From positions 355,763 through 419,762 of the forward strand of contig NZ_JAUKFY010000002.1 of assembly GCF_030489605.1 (NCBI RefSeq): DNA of 64,000 bases, read 5' to 3'. This DNA comes from Brevibacillus laterosporus (GTDB taxonomy: Bacteria; Bacillota; Bacilli; Brevibacillales; Brevibacillaceae). Below, piece by piece: positions 63,486-64,000 of the stretch (position 1 is the stretch's first letter; each line of letters opens with the position of its first letter). The notes beneath the pieces were generated by a model. That model did no database searches. It was not told where the DNA came from and saw only the letters and a list, made by a program, of their open reading frames with translations. The position numbers and the translations under genes are program-made.

Positions 63486-63848
63486 ATGAAACGTAAATTT
63501 ATTGCAGCAGCGCTGGTTACAGGAACATTACTGTCATACTCATCTAATACTTTTGCAGATGTTAATTCCAAAGGTGCTATTTCTAAAATGAGTGAAGTAC
63601 AAAATCAAAACTTTATAGTTGGAACAGTAATAGATGCATATAAGGGTGAGATTTCTGTTGAATACAATATGAATGAAGGAAAAAGTGAAATAGTTCTTGT
63701 AAAAACAAATAATGGCCAAACATTTGCTGAAGGTGACAAAGTTCAGGTATCTAATAAATCTGAATGGAAAATCAAAAATCCCGGACATCCAAATGAGTTC
63801 TATCTAGCTCCAGATAACTCAATTTCTAAAGTTGATGCAACGAATTAA
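63486..63848 (+). CDS. Small secreted protein
   Basis: 120 residues from ATG 63486 behind AAGAGGTGA; the longer frame from 63,393 is unsupported. Signal peptide MKRKFIAAALVTGTLLSYSSNTFA with a cleavable A-D end. The mature part starts with polar residues and then forms beta strands (NFIVGTVIDAYKGEISVEYN, EIVLVKTNNGQTFAEGDKVQV), suggesting a small OB-like barrel. Function unknown. Confidence 0.75.
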   Translation: MKRKFIAAALVTGTLLSYSSNTFADVNSKGAISKMSEVQNQNFIVGTVIDAYKGEISVEYNMNEGKSEIVLVKTNNGQTFAEGDKVQVSNKSEWKIKNPGHPNEFYLAPDNSISKVDATN

Positions 63849-63907
63849 TAAAGCTTGTTTGTAAGAAAAATTTAAGAATTAATTAGTAAAATAACAATTA
63901 CTTTATA

Positions 63908-63946
63908 AGAGCCTTATAGTTTTGTTCTAAAAACTATAAGGCTCTT
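63908..63946 (+). terminator. Strong hairpin after the secreted-protein gene
   Basis: A perfect 16-bp stem AGAGCCTTATAGTTTT/AAAACTATAAGGCTCT with a 5- to 7-base loop; TTT follows, then the dispersed repeat. Confidence 0.75.
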
Positions 63947-63980
63947 TCAGACTGTGGACAAACTCTTCTTATGCTACTGA
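63947..63980 (+). repeat. 34-base dispersed repeat, copy 2
   Basis: One mismatch to the copy at 50,736-50,769 and likewise placed just after a hairpin. May be an element end; the window stops 20 bases later. Confidence 0.85.
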
Positions 63981-64000
63981 TATAAGAATTTATTTTTTGA

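Noticed and set aside
1..64000. CRISPR array
   Set aside because: The only regular repeat array is coding (48-bp units at 15.7-16.5 kb) without unique spacers.

Overview
The window reads as a Gram-positive, low-GC, spore-forming member of the Bacillales, probably Brevibacillus or a close Paenibacillaceae relative. This is inferred from AGGAGG-type ribosome sites, frequent GTG/TTG starts, SLH domains, a CgeB-family spore protein and the style of the LysE, GntR and GH1 genes. No rRNA or canonical tRNA gene was seen.

Bases 1 to about 37,300 are the right-hand part of a large prophage or phage-tail-like element, all on the + strand. It opens inside a coiled-coil protein, probably the tape measure. 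Next come two tail proteins that each end in an SLH-like cell-wall-binding domain, then a 1155-residue tail hub carrying both an M23 peptidase and a 3D domain. A very large set of virion or adhesin-like proteins follows: a three-member paralogous family, a protein with about seventeen 16-residue repeats, a PKD domain between polyproline linkers, GLUG repeats, LamG and DNRLRE domains. After these lie small membrane proteins (holin candidates), a sigma-like regulator, a predicted zinc metalloprotease joined to a domain shared with a tail gene, a run of small phage genes, a lytic transglycosylase, a second sigma-70-like factor and a small thioredoxin-like protein. Four intergenic sites between 30.2 and 35.9 kb share an unusual promoter-like motif (GCAWCTTTTC, 12 bases, CGACTAYTATAG). 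It is a good candidate for the promoter read by one of the phage sigma factors.

From 37.4 to 46.4 kb the window holds ordinary chromosomal genes: an iron-uptake cluster (AraC/PchR-type regulator, siderophore-binding lipoprotein, MFS transporter) with two Fur-box-like sites, a streptothricin-acetyltransferase-like GNAT, a secreted protein, a GH73 glucosaminidase, and a GH1 6-phospho-beta-glucosidase with its GntR/UTRA regulator and a likely operator.

From 46.7 to 64 kb the sequence is accessory and decayed. Several genes are broken by multiple frameshifts: a lipoprotein-like gene followed by a DUF1266 gene, a membrane protein, a PQQ-type beta-propeller, and a Rad50/SMC-like ATPase with a zinc-hook CxxC. 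Intact genes lie among them: a CgeB-like protein, a GC-rich SDR dehydrogenase that looks foreign, an Lrp/LysE pair, two VOC proteins, an arylamine N-acetyltransferase and a small secreted protein. A 34-base repeat occurs at 50.74 and 63.95 kb, a Tn3-type transposase remnant lies at 63.0 kb, and a compact structured segment at 61.50-61.64 kb may encode an RNA. The many frameshifts here, against none in the phage half, point to real gene decay, though assembly error cannot be excluded from sequence alone.
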